A stretch of 57,087 nucleotides of DNA, taken from Gammaproteobacteria bacterium. Its GTDB lineage: Bacteria; Pseudomonadota; Gammaproteobacteria; Chromatiales; Chromatiaceae. The position numbers were made by a program, and so were the translations under genes. The notes beneath the pieces are model-generated. The model did no database searches. It was not told the origin of the DNA and saw nothing but the letters and a program-made list of their open reading frames with translations. Shown piece after piece: positions 1 through 8,051 of the stretch (position 1 is the first letter of the stretch; each line of letters begins with the position of its first letter). The stretch lies in contig JAGRGP010000059.1 of the NCBI GenBank assembly GCA_020445415.1, positions 1 to 57,087 on the forward strand, read 5' to 3'.

Positions 1-1116
1 GTGGCATTTCTCTGGAAGAAGATTGGCACCAGTTCCCAGAACGAGCGTGAGGCGCATCTCCTGCTTCAACTGATGAAAGACTGTTGCCAGGTAACGGCAC
101 CGGGTGTGTTGTTTATCGCCGAGGCGATTGTAGCGCCGGTAGAGATTATCAAGTATTTCGGTGAGGATGCGGTCATCGCTAAGGAGTGCGAGATTGCCTA
201 CAATGCCACCCTGATGGCGCTGTTATGGGATACGGTGGCCACCAAAAACTCCCGCCTGTTGAGCCAAGGCATTCGCAGCCTGCCGGTCAAGCTGGATCGC
301 GCCACCTGGCTCAACTATGTGCGTTGCCACGACGATATCGGTCTGGGCTTTGATGACCTTGATATTAGCGCCGCCGGTTATGATCCTTTTTCACACCGTA
401 AATTTCTGGTGGACTACTTTACCGGCACTTATCGGGATTCCAATGCCAGAGGGCAGCCCTTCGGACGTAATCCCAAAACGGGGGATGCCCGCATTTCAGG
501 GTCACTGGCCTCTTTGGTCGGGCTGGAAGCCGCGCTCGAACAGGGAAACGACAACGAGATCGACCGGGCGGTCAACCAAATCCTATTATTGCACAGTATT
601 ATATTGTCGTTTGGTGGCATACCCTTAATCTATTACGGCGACGAGATAGGCACATTCAATGACTGCACCTTTCTGGAAGACGAGAACAAGGCCGGGGATA
701 ATCGCTGGATGCATCGCCCCAGGATCGATTGGGAACTAGCGGATCTCCGGCATCAACGAGGCTCCCACCAGCAGCGTATTTTCGATGGCCTGAAAAAGAT
801 GGTGGCGGTACGCAAGGGTATTGCGGCGTTTGCCGATTACAATAATCGGGAGTTGATCGAACTCGATAACGTCCATCTGTTTGCGTTCTGGCGCACCCAT
901 CCAAACCTCACGGCTCCCCCGGTATTGGTGGTGGCCAACTTCCATAGTACGCCCCAGCATTTGGACATGAACAACATTGGCCGTCGGGGGATGTTTCCTT
1001 ATGGGCGGATCGTCGATCTATGCTCGGGAGAGTCACCGGCGTTGTTCAACAATCAGCTTGTGGTGCCTCCGTTCCGGTTCTACTGGTTGGCGGAACGGGA
1101 CGCAGAAGCCTTGTGA
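1..1116 (+). CDS. Amylosucrase (GH13 family), 3' part only
   Basis: This is the C-terminal 371 residues of an amylosucrase, a GH13 enzyme that uses sucrose to build or extend alpha-1,4-glucan and release fructose. The reading frame is open at the left edge. Comparison from memory with the Neisseria enzyme suggests the window begins about two codons after the catalytic nucleophile Asp of the LRMDAVAF motif. Visible here are the acid/base Glu at about residue 41 (FIAEAIV), the CHDDIG motif near residues 109-114 with the transition-state Asp, and the GGIPLIYYGDEIGT segment, all typical of amylosucrases. The GTG at position 1 is an internal Val codon, not the start. The gene is separated by a promoter region from the ribosomal operon. 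A related GH13 sucrose hydrolase or sucrose phosphorylase is less likely. Confidence 0.88.
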   Translation: MAFLWKKIGTSSQNEREAHLLLQLMKDCCQVTAPGVLFIAEAIVAPVEIIKYFGEDAVIAKECEIAYNATLMALLWDTVATKNSRLLSQGIRSLPVKLDRATWLNYVRCHDDIGLGFDDLDISAAGYDPFSHRKFLVDYFTGTYRDSNARGQPFGRNPKTGDARISGSLASLVGLEAALEQGNDNEIDRAVNQILLLHSIILSFGGIPLIYYGDEIGTFNDCTFLEDENKAGDNRWMHRPRIDWELADLRHQRGSHQQRIFDGLKKMVAVRKGIAAFADYNNRELIELDNVHLFAFWRTHPNLTAPPVLVVANFHSTPQHLDMNNIGRRGMFPYGRIVDLCSGESPALFNNQLVVPPFRFYWLAERDAEAL

Positions 1117-1194
1117 GTCGAGGGCTGGGCTCTTAGCGAGTCGGTGGTACGGGTATAACGGACTCCAACCGCCCGCGAGTCAATAATGACTCGG

Positions 1195-1223
1195 TTGCTA
1201 TGCTGTTGGTGGCGGGGTAAAAT
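1195..1223 (+). promoter_or_regulatory. Putative sigma-70 promoter of the rpsF operon
   Basis: A -35 box TTGCTA (1195-1200) and a -10 box TAAAAT (1218-1223) are 17 bp apart, matching 4/6 and 5/6 consensus positions. Transcription would begin near 1230, leaving a leader of about 97 nt before rpsF. Identified by eye only. Confidence 0.55.
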
Positions 1224-1232
1224 CCGCCGCTT

Positions 1233-1302
1233 CCCGGTCATCTGTATCTTGTGATACCTGAGGTTGGCCGGGCTCCTTGCCTCACCGTTATTTGCGGGAG
1301 GC
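1233..1302 (+). promoter_or_regulatory. Structured rpsF leader, possible S6:S18 autoregulatory site
   Basis: Two stem-loops follow the predicted transcription start. The first (1233-1272) has outer arms CCCGG/CCGGG enclosing a perfect 5-bp hairpin at 1244-1257. The second (1279-1302) pairs GCCTC with GAGGC and CCG with CGG around a bulged A at 1284, and it ends about 15 nt before the ribosome binding site. The S6:S18 complex is known to bind a leader motif containing CCG in several bacteria. Assigning that role here is inference. Confidence 0.35.
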
Positions 1303-1326
1303 TGTATTAATCCATAAGGAGAGACA

Positions 1327-1719
1327 ATGAGACATTACGAAATCGTGATCATGGTCCACCCGGACCAAAGCGAGCAGGTTCCCGGTATGATCGAGCGTTA
1401 CCGCGCGATCATCGAGTCCAAAGAGGGTCAAATTCATCGGCTTGAGGACTGGGGACGCAGACAACTGGCTTATCCCATACAGAAATTGCACAAGGCACAC
1501 TATGTGCTGATGAATATCGAGTGTGGCCGAGAGTCCCTCGAAGAGCTTGAGAATGCCTTCCGTTTCAACGATGCGGTATTGCGCAACCTGGTGCTTTCCA
1601 TGAAGCGCGCCGTAACCGAGCCATCGCCGTTGGTAAAACCCCAGGATGATCGTGAAGGGCCAGCCATTGGGCAGGATGATGGCGATGAGGACGAGAGCTC
1701 TGAAGAGGCCGCCGAGTAA
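1327..1719 (+). CDS. rpsF: 30S ribosomal protein bS6
   Basis: This 130-residue protein binds 16S rRNA as a heterodimer with bS18 in the platform of the 30S subunit. The N-terminus [14 protein letters not shown] and the later [12 protein letters not shown] and [10 protein letters not shown] segments are bS6 hallmarks. It ends in an acidic tail rich in Asp and Glu, as in many gammaproteobacterial S6 proteins. The ATG is preceded by a strong AAGGAGAG ribosome binding site at 1316-1323. It is the first gene of a run with rpsR and rplI. No priB gene lies between rpsF and rpsR, unlike in enteric bacteria. Confidence 0.98.
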   Translation: MRHYEIVIMVHPDQSEQVPGMIERYRAIIESKEGQIHRLEDWGRRQLAYPIQKLHKAHYVLMNIECGRESLEELENAFRFNDAVLRNLVLSMKRAVTEPSPLVKPQDDREGPAIGQDDGDEDESSEEAAE

Positions 1720-1780
1720 CGGCTGTGGCTGCCAATATAGCCGCTGTTACAGGTTTCTGACCAACTACTGAGGGATAGAT

Positions 1781-2005
1781 ATGTCACGTTTTTTTCGAAG
1801 AAGAAGGTATTGCCGTTTCACCGCCGAAGGTATCAGCGAGATCGATTACAAGGATCTCAATTTACTAAAGGCCTATATCAGTGAAACCGGCAAGATAGTT
1901 CCTAGCCGTATCACCGGTACCAAAGCCAGGTATCAGCGGCAATTGCAGCAGGCAATCAAACGTGCCCGCTTCCTGGCGCTGCTGCCCTATACTGACGGGC
2001 ACTAG
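1781..2005 (+). CDS. rpsR: 30S ribosomal protein bS18
   Basis: A 74-residue basic protein that partners bS6 in the small-subunit platform. The segments [31 protein letters not shown] and [15 protein letters not shown] are characteristic, and the length is the usual one. It starts at an ATG 61 nt after rpsF with GAGGGA upstream as a ribosome binding site. It is almost certainly co-transcribed with rpsF and the downstream membrane protein and rplI genes. Confidence 0.98.
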   Translation: MSRFFRRRRYCRFTAEGISEIDYKDLNLLKAYISETGKIVPSRITGTKARYQRQLQQAIKRARFLALLPYTDGH

Positions 2006-2133
2006 TACGTCTGTGGACCTGGATCGGTTACCCGCCGAGGCATGGTGCCGGAACGGGTGAATCGGGCTGGTCAGATTCAGGTCAAGATTGCTGAATAAAT
2101 AGGGTAGGTTCCCGAGGTGTCTGGATTCACCAC

Positions 2134-3057
2134 ATGCGCTCGCTAGCTTCCTTTTCCATGCAGGGAAGGTCGCAGGCGGTGATGGCGGCTACCGTGCTTG
2201 CCATCTTGTCGCTCATGCTGCCACCTTTGAGTATCCTGAGCGCCGCCGTAGTTGCCCTGGTAACGCTGCGGCAGGGACCCCGCGACGGCGCACTGGTCCT
2301 TGCCCTTGCCACCGTTGCCTGTGGGTTGTTGGCGGTAGTGTTGGTGGGGAACATGATAGCGGTTGCCGGGTTTGTGTTGCTGCTGTGGGCTCCGGTTTGG
2401 TTGCTGGGATTGGTGTTGAGATTGAGCCGCTCCCTGGGGATCACACTGACGGTGGCACTGCTGATCGGGGTGCTCGTTTTGGCCGGGCAATATGTGCAAG
2501 GTCAGGATCCGGTAGCGGTATGGAAAGCACTGTTACAGCCGCTGGTGGCATCGATGGTGGAATCCCAGTTGATTGATGCCGCACAGAGCGAAAAACTGGT
2601 TGAGATCGGTGCGAGCTGGATGCCGGGAGGGATTGTCGTAGGATTTGTGCTGCAATCGATGTCATCGCTTTTTCTGGCGCGCTGGTGGCAGGCAGCATTG
2701 TACAACCCGGGAGGATTTAGGACCGAGTTTCACAACTTGCGGATGCCAAAGTTGGTAGCTTTGGCTACCGGGGTCGTGCTAGTGCTGCAGTTGTTGGATA
2801 TCGGCGGGTTGGCGGTAACCTACCTATATATGCTGCTGCTGGCCGCCTGGTTTTTGCAGGGACTCGCGGTGGTGCATGCGCTGTGCCACAAATTTGGGTT
2901 ACATTTTGCGTGGTTGGTCGTTGTGTATGGCATGCTGTTTTTTGCGTTGGTCTACACGGTAACCACCCTGGCCGTGGTGGGATTTAGCGACGCGTGGATC
3001 GATATCAGGGCTCGTATGAGGCTGACCACGAGCGGGGGTTCGGATAAGACGGGCTGA
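2134..3057 (+). CDS. DUF2232 (YybS-like) multi-pass membrane protein
   Basis: A 307-residue, very hydrophobic protein with roughly eight predicted membrane segments, beginning soon after the N-terminus with a run of short Ala/Leu/Val-rich helices. Length, membrane pattern and position between rpsR and rplI match the DUF2232 family, which often sits there in gammaproteobacteria and in Firmicutes (YybS). Its biochemical function is unknown. The ATG at 2134 is the first good start, but the ribosome binding site is not obvious, so the exact start is uncertain. The place in a ribosomal operon suggests growth-linked expression. Confidence 0.75.
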   Translation: MRSLASFSMQGRSQAVMAATVLAILSLMLPPLSILSAAVVALVTLRQGPRDGALVLALATVACGLLAVVLVGNMIAVAGFVLLLWAPVWLLGLVLRLSRSLGITLTVALLIGVLVLAGQYVQGQDPVAVWKALLQPLVASMVESQLIDAAQSEKLVEIGASWMPGGIVVGFVLQSMSSLFLARWWQAALYNPGGFRTEFHNLRMPKLVALATGVVLVLQLLDIGGLAVTYLYMLLLAAWFLQGLAVVHALCHKFGLHFAWLVVVYGMLFFALVYTVTTLAVVGFSDAWIDIRARMRLTTSGGSDKTG

Positions 3058-3094
3058 AGTTTTCAATTAGACACCTGATTAGGGGTACTGAGTG

Positions 3095-3544
3095 ATGGAC
3101 GTAGTTTTATTGGAAAAAATTGATAATCTGGGCGGGCTTGGCGAAAAAGTAAGTGTCAAATCAGGTTATGGTCGCAACTATCTGATTCCTCAGGGAAAGG
3201 CAGTTGTTGCCACGAAAGAAAACGTGGCCGAGTTCGAAGCGCGGCGCGCCGAACTAGAGAAACAGGCCGCAGAGGCCTTGGCTGCGGCAGAAGCGCGCAA
3301 AGCCCGTATCGAAGCATTGACCGGTGTAACCATTGGCCGCAAGGCGGGTGATGAGGGGCGCCTGTTTGGTTCGGTAGGGACCTCGGATATTGCAGCGGCC
3401 GTGACCACTGCGGGAGTGGAGGTCGTTAAACGGGAGGTGCGCTTACCCAATGGACCGTTGAATACAACCGGAGAATTCGAAATTGAGTTGCATCTTCATA
3501 CCGATGTAGACGCGCTCCTACGCCTTGCCGTGGTCGCCGAATAG
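3095..3544 (+). CDS. rplI: 50S ribosomal protein bL9
   Basis: A 149-residue bL9 with the conserved N-terminal rRNA-binding domain ([32 protein letters not shown] region), a long central helix rich in Ala, Glu and Lys (about residues 45-75), and the C-terminal domain containing [17 protein letters not shown] three bases upstream (3092) could also serve as start. I chose the ATG because bL9 proteins normally begin one residue before the DVVLLEKI-type strand, and AGGGG at 3081-3085 is well placed. bL9 binds 23S rRNA at the base of the L1 stalk and supports translational fidelity. Confidence 0.97.
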   Translation: MDVVLLEKIDNLGGLGEKVSVKSGYGRNYLIPQGKAVVATKENVAEFEARRAELEKQAAEALAAAEARKARIEALTGVTIGRKAGDEGRLFGSVGTSDIAAAVTTAGVEVVKREVRLPNGPLNTTGEFEIELHLHTDVDALLRLAVVAE

Positions 3545-3563
3545 TTCCGACATTGGATTCTCT

Positions 3564-3596
3564 CCCCGGAAGCGTTCCGGGGGCGGGAATCGCCCC
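3564..3596 (+). terminator. Two overlapping GC-rich hairpins between rplI and dnaB
   Basis: CCCCGGAA (3564-3571) pairs perfectly with TTCCGGGG (3575-3582). GGGGCG (3580-3585) pairs perfectly with CGCCCC (3591-3596). The two stems share the bases around 3580-3582, so they cannot both form fully. Neither is followed by a T-run, so this is at best a weak terminator or an attenuator-like switch ahead of dnaB. Confidence 0.4.
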
Positions 3597-3728
3597 TAGT
3601 TCGAATCGGCAGGGCAACTCCCGGTATTGCCGGTTTTCGCGTATGCTTGCCGGGTACGGGTTTCTCCGGCAGCAAGCAAAGCCGGAGCGCTCCTGCTGAA
3701 CGATATCGATCTCTCGTATCAACCGCCA

Positions 3729-5093
3729 ATGGACCCCGAAAGCGACAGCCTGAGGATACCCCCGCACTCGATTCAGGCAGAGCAATCGGTGCTTGGTGGG
3801 ATCATGTTGAACAACCACTCTTGGGATCAGGTCGCCGACCAGATTGTGGAGCGGGATTTCTATCGTCGCGAACACCAGCTTATCTTTCGTGCGATTCTGG
3901 ATTTAGCGGAAAGAAACCAACCGTTTGATGTGATTACCCTCTCCGAGGCATTGGCCGCTCGCGAGCAGTTGGACGATGCCGGCGGATTGGCCTACCTAGG
4001 CAGGTTGGCCAAAGATACCCCCAGTGCTGCGAATATCCGTGCCTATGCCGGTATCGTCCGTGAACACTCGGTCAAACGCCAGTTGATCAGGGTGGGTACG
4101 GAAATTGCCGATAGTGCCTTTCAGTCCGAGGGCCGCAGCGGTGCCGAGCTGCTGGACAACGCCGAAAGCAAGGTGTTCGAGATCGCCGAACAGGGATCCC
4201 GCGGGCCCGGATTTCAGCCGATCAAGTCACTTCTCACCAAAGCTGTGGACCGGATCGAAACGCTGTTCGCCAATGATGAACCGATCACCGGATTGAGCAC
4301 CGGTTTTACCGATCTCGACCGCATGACGTCGGGGCTGCAGCCGGCCGACTTGATCATCATTGCCGGTCGTCCGTCAATGGGTAAGACCACGCTTGCCATG
4401 AATATCGCCGAGAATGTGGCGATCAACAGTGGCAGACCGGTGGCGGTATTTAGCATGGAGATGCCGGGAGAGGCACTGGCGATGCGTATGATGTCATCGC
4501 TCGGACGCATCGACCAGCACCGGGTCCGTACCGGTAGGCTAGAGGATGACGAATGGCCGCGTCTCACCTCGGCGGTCAGTATTCTGGCGGAAGCTAGGAT
4601 GTACATCGATGACAGTCCCGCCCTCAGCCCAACCGAGGTTCGGGCCAGATCCCGACGGTTGATGCGGGAAAACGGCGATCTGGGACTGATCCTGATTGAT
4701 TATCTACAATTGATGCAGGCCGGCACCTCAACCGAGAACCGGACGAACGAAATCTCCCTAATATCCCGTTCTCTCAAAGCGCTGGCCAAGGAACTGAATG
4801 TGCCGGTGATTGCCCTGTCGCAGCTCAACCGCAGCCTGGAGCAGCGCAACAATAAACGTCCCATTATGTCCGATCTTCGGGAATCGGGTGCCATTGAGCA
4901 GGACGCGGACCTGGTGGTGTTTATCTATCGGGACGAGGTCTACAACGAAGACAGCCAGGACAAGGGTATTGCGGAGATCATCATCGGGAAACAACGCAAT
5001 GGTCCCATCGGCACGTCCCGATTGACCTTTCTGGGTCAATACACCAAGTTTGAGAATTATATTGACGATGTCTATGGCAGCGATAGCTATTGA
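3729..5093 (+). CDS. dnaB: Replicative DNA helicase DnaB
   Basis: Hexameric 5'-3' helicase of the replication fork. The N-terminal DnaB domain carries IPPHSIQAEQSVLGGIML. A linker leads to the RecA-like ATPase domain with Walker A GRPSMGKTT at about residue 212, a Walker B-type LILIDYLQLM near 320, and the SQLNRSLEQR and SDLRESGAIEQDAD motifs. From ATG 3729 the protein is 454 residues, the usual family length. An in-frame TTG at 3627 would add an unconserved 34 residues. No clear ribosome binding site precedes 3729, so translation efficiency or the exact start may be unusual. It lies between rplI and alr, as in many gammaproteobacteria. Confidence 0.96.
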   Translation: MDPESDSLRIPPHSIQAEQSVLGGIMLNNHSWDQVADQIVERDFYRREHQLIFRAILDLAERNQPFDVITLSEALAAREQLDDAGGLAYLGRLAKDTPSAANIRAYAGIVREHSVKRQLIRVGTEIADSAFQSEGRSGAELLDNAESKVFEIAEQGSRGPGFQPIKSLLTKAVDRIETLFANDEPITGLSTGFTDLDRMTSGLQPADLIIIAGRPSMGKTTLAMNIAENVAINSGRPVAVFSMEMPGEALAMRMMSSLGRIDQHRVRTGRLEDDEWPRLTSAVSILAEARMYIDDSPALSPTEVRARSRRLMRENGDLGLILIDYLQLMQAGTSTENRTNEISLISRSLKALAKELNVPVIALSQLNRSLEQRNNKRPIMSDLRESGAIEQDADLVVFIYRDEVYNEDSQDKGIAEIIIGKQRNGPIGTSRLTFLGQYTKFENYIDDVYGSDSY

Positions 5094-5112
5094 TTGTGGG
5101 TGGCGCAGGTAG

Positions 5113-6207
5113 ATGGGTCCCGAGGCGCTCATCGACCTCGCGGCATTGCGTGCTAACCTCCGGCGGGTGAAGGAGAAGGCTCCACGCAGTCGAGTGTTGG
5201 CAGTGATCAAAGCAAACGCCTATGGACACGGGGCGGTGCGCATCGCCAGGGCATTGGAAGCGGCGGATGCGCTGGCCCTGGCAAGAGTCAAGGAAGCGGT
5301 CTCGTTGCGCCGTGCCGGTATCACGAAACCCTTGATGGTTCTGGAAGGGTTTTTTGATCAAGAGGAACTGGAGGCGGCATCCGCGCATCAGATAGAACTG
5401 GCTATCAGCAGGCCAGAGCAGCTGGACCTGCTGGATAGGGTAAGGCTGACCCATCCGGTATCATGTTGGTTAAAGATTAATACCGGCATGAACCGCCTGG
5501 GGTTTTTACCAGAACAGGCCGTGGCTGCCATGCGCCGTTTGTCCGCCGCGCCAGCGGTTCAAGGGCGGGTACGGTTGATGAGCCATTTCGCCAACGCCTC
5601 CGACATCGAAGATACCACCACCGATCGGCAGCTCCGTTCATTTACCGCTGTCGCCGAAGCCCTGGGGGCAGGCGAGCGCAGCCTGGCCAACTCCGCCGGT
5701 ATTCTCGGCTGGCCGGATTCTCATTTCGAATGGGTCAGACCCGGGATCATGCTCTACGGCAGTTCGCCGTTCGATGAGGGCATTGCAAAACAGGACGGAC
5801 TGTTACCGGTGATGACCCTACGCAGCCAGTTGATCGCCGTTAACCACTGCAGTGCGGGTGATGCCGTGGGTTACAGTGGTTGTTGGCGTTGTCCCGAGGC
5901 CATGCCTGTGGGAGTGGTTGCGATCGGCTACGGAGACGGCTATCCCAGGCATGCGGCAAGCGGCACGCCGGTGCTGCTCAACGGTCAGCGAGTGTCTCTC
6001 ATCGCCAGGGTATCAATGGATATGATTACCATCGATCTCCGCTCTCAACCTGGCGCCAGAGTTGGCGATCCGGTGATTCTGTGGGGAATCGGGTTGCCCG
6101 CAGAGCAGGTCGCAGCGGCGGCGGGCACCATTTCGTATCAGTTGTTTTGTGGGATTACCTCAAGAGTTCAGTTTCTAGAAAGGGACGTGGAGGACACTGA
6201 TGGTTAA
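5113..6207 (+). CDS. alr: Alanine racemase (PLP-dependent)
   Basis: A 364-residue fold-type III PLP enzyme converting L-alanine to D-alanine for peptidoglycan. The PLP-binding Lys is residue 33 in AVIKANAYGHG. The second catalytic residue, the Tyr of AVGYSGCW, is at about residue 254, and the substrate-side RVSMDMITIDL segment follows. GYGDGYPR and the NSAGILGWP stretch are also standard. The ATG lies 19 nt after dnaB with CAGGTAG upstream. The end overlaps radA by 8 bp, so alr and radA are probably translationally coupled. Alr rather than catabolic DadX is assumed from the dnaB-alr-radA order. Confidence 0.95.
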   Translation: MGPEALIDLAALRANLRRVKEKAPRSRVLAVIKANAYGHGAVRIARALEAADALALARVKEAVSLRRAGITKPLMVLEGFFDQEELEAASAHQIELAISRPEQLDLLDRVRLTHPVSCWLKINTGMNRLGFLPEQAVAAMRRLSAAPAVQGRVRLMSHFANASDIEDTTTDRQLRSFTAVAEALGAGERSLANSAGILGWPDSHFEWVRPGIMLYGSSPFDEGIAKQDGLLPVMTLRSQLIAVNHCSAGDAVGYSGCWRCPEAMPVGVVAIGYGDGYPRHAASGTPVLLNGQRVSLIARVSMDMITIDLRSQPGARVGDPVILWGIGLPAEQVAAAAGTISYQLFCGITSRVQFLERDVEDTDG

Positions 6208-7570
6208 GGTGCCAGGGAAGGCGCTATATATCTGTGCGCAATGCGGCGCCCACTCTGCGAAATGGTCGGGCCAGTGTCCTGAATGCCAAGCCTGGAACAC
6301 CCTGGAAGAATCGGTGGTACGCAGCGCATCTCCTCGTCATCCCCGATTTAACGGCTACGCGGGAGACCCTCTGCTTGCCGGGGTGCGTTCATTGGCCGAT
6401 GTCCAGCCCCAGGCGCAAAGTGGTAACGCAACCGGCAATGGGGAATTGGACCGGGTGTTAGGCGGGGGGCTGGTCCCCGGATCGGTGATTCTCATCGGCG
6501 GCGACCCCGGAATTGGCAAGTCAACCCTGTTGCTGCAGACACTCTGTGCCCTGTCCAGCACGCTTTCGTCACTATACGTGACTGGTGAGGAGTCGGCTGA
6601 GCAGATCAGTCTTCGCGCCGAGCGGTTAGGGTTGCCGAGGGACAATTTGCGCCTGCTGACCGAAACCTGCGTAGAGCAGATATTGTTACACGCCAAAGGG
6701 GAACTGCCCGCAGTCATGGTGATCGACTCGATTCAGACCGTGTTTACCGATCAGCTGCAGTCGGCGCCCGGGTCCGTGGCCCAAGTCCGCGAATCGGCGG
6801 CGCAGCTGGTTCGTTTCGCCAAGCAACAGGGAACATCGATTTTTTTGGTCGGCCATGTAACCAAGGAAGGCACCTTAGCTGGACCGCGGGTTTTGGAGCA
6901 CATGGTTGACACCGTACTCTATTTCGAGGGGGAACCGGGAAGCCATTTCCGTCTCATCAGGACGATCAAGAATCGTTTTGGCGCGGTCAACGAGCTTGGC
7001 GTGTTCGCCATGACCGATCGTGGGCTCAGGGAGGTGAGCAATCCTTCGGCAATATTCCTGTCCCACCGCCAGCAGGAGGTACCGGGCAGTGTGGTGATGG
7101 TGACGCGGGAGGGCAGCCGACCGCTATTGGTGGAAGTACAGGCGCTGGTTGACGAGAGTCCGTTGGCCAACCCTCGGCGCGTTACCCTGGGTTTGGAACA
7201 GAATCGACTGTCGATGTTACTCGCGGTGCTTCATCGCCATTGTGGAGTAGCCATGTTCGACAGGGATGTTTTCGTCAATTTGGTGGGTGGAGTGCGCATC
7301 AATGAGACTGCCGCGGACTTGCCAGTCTTGCTGGCGGTGTTATCCAGTTATCGAGACCGAACCCTGCCAAGGGAATTGATCGCCTTTGGCGAGGTAGGCC
7401 TGGCGGGTGAGATCAGGGCGGTTCAGAACGGGGCGGAGCGTTTGAAGGAAGCGGTGAAACATGGCTTTCGCCAGGCCGTCGTGGCGCGCAAGAATGCCCC
7501 TAACCAGGCCATTAAAGGTCTCGAAATTGTCGCGGTCGAGCGGCTTGCTGAGGTTCTTGATCTGTTCTGA
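6200..7570 (+). CDS. radA: DNA repair protein RadA (Sms)
   Basis: A 456-residue RecA-related ATPase that drives branch migration of recombination intermediates. In order it has an N-terminal C4 zinc finger (CAQCGAHSAKWSGQCPEC), a RecA-like domain with Walker A GGDPGIGKST near residue 96, the RadA-specific KNRFGAVNELGVF motif around residue 255, and a C-terminal Lon-protease-like domain (residues about 310-456) without protease function. The ATG overlaps the end of alr. Full length and intact. Confidence 0.97.
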   Translation: MVKVPGKALYICAQCGAHSAKWSGQCPECQAWNTLEESVVRSASPRHPRFNGYAGDPLLAGVRSLADVQPQAQSGNATGNGELDRVLGGGLVPGSVILIGGDPGIGKSTLLLQTLCALSSTLSSLYVTGEESAEQISLRAERLGLPRDNLRLLTETCVEQILLHAKGELPAVMVIDSIQTVFTDQLQSAPGSVAQVRESAAQLVRFAKQQGTSIFLVGHVTKEGTLAGPRVLEHMVDTVLYFEGEPGSHFRLIRTIKNRFGAVNELGVFAMTDRGLREVSNPSAIFLSHRQQEVPGSVVMVTREGSRPLLVEVQALVDESPLANPRRVTLGLEQNRLSMLLAVLHRHCGVAMFDRDVFVNLVGGVRINETAADLPVLLAVLSSYRDRTLPRELIAFGEVGLAGEIRAVQNGAERLKEAVKHGFRQAVVARKNAPNQAIKGLEIVAVERLAEVLDLF

Positions 7571-7609
7571 CTCCCCGGCTTATGGCAGGGCGCGGAGTGA
7601 CAATATGTC

Positions 7610-7966
7610 TCAACGGCCCAGATTTTCCAGTTCTCGTTCCAACAACTCCGGATCATCCGTATTGAGTTCGACCAACCGCCGTAAGTGAGAAATGCTATCC
7701 ATATCGATACGCTCACAGCGAAATCCCAGGGTGTCATGCTGCTGGTGGGCGACTCGCGCATCCATGCGGATCTTGGTGTTGCCATCTTCCAGAAGTACGG
7801 TGAGTACCACCGGGCTGTCGTTTCCGATTTGCCATTCCTCCGGTTTGATAAGGAATGCACCATTCAGTGATATATCGAGAAGCGTGGATATGAACTCCGT
7901 GGTGCCATCGGATACTTTTACCGGAGAATCAAAGAGTATTCGTTGAAATTTACGGCGATCTGACAT
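7610..7966 (-). CDS. PilZ domain protein
   Basis: A small protein of about 118 residues made almost entirely of one PilZ domain, which binds cyclic di-GMP. It has the two signature elements: an arginine cluster at the N-terminus (DRRKFQRI) and the DISLNGAF motif, matching the RxxxR and D/NxSxxG consensus. I start it at the ATG giving MSDRRKFQR. An ATG at 7984 adding six residues is equally possible. It lies 67 bp downstream of a CNNM/CorC-like gene on the same strand and ends 39 bp from the convergent radA. The target is unknown. Expected role: a cytosolic cyclic di-GMP effector or adaptor for motility, exopolysaccharide or another output. Confidence 0.85.
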   Translation of the reverse strand: MSDRRKFQRILFDSPVKVSDGTTEFISTLLDISLNGAFLIKPEEWQIGNDSPVVLTVLLEDGNTKIRMDARVAHQQHDTLGFRCERIDMDSISHLRRLVELNTDDPELLERELENLGR

Positions 7967-8051
7967 GTCTCTTGCGGTATTCATCTCTCTCTCGGCATCG
8001 TAGACTGGGTTATCCGTGTTTCGGCCGGAGACGAAAATTCTGCAGTCCGAA

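Noticed and set aside
1176-1193. Perfect 7-bp hairpin after the amylosucrase gene as a terminator
   Set aside because: No T-run follows, and it abuts the -35 box of the next promoter. Not convincing as an intrinsic terminator.
3600-3612. tRNA-like GTTCGAATC near 3601
   Set aside because: No cloverleaf stems surround it. No tRNA found in the window.
3627-3728. Upstream TTG start for dnaB
   Set aside because: Would add 34 unconserved residues. Family length and motifs fit ATG 3729.
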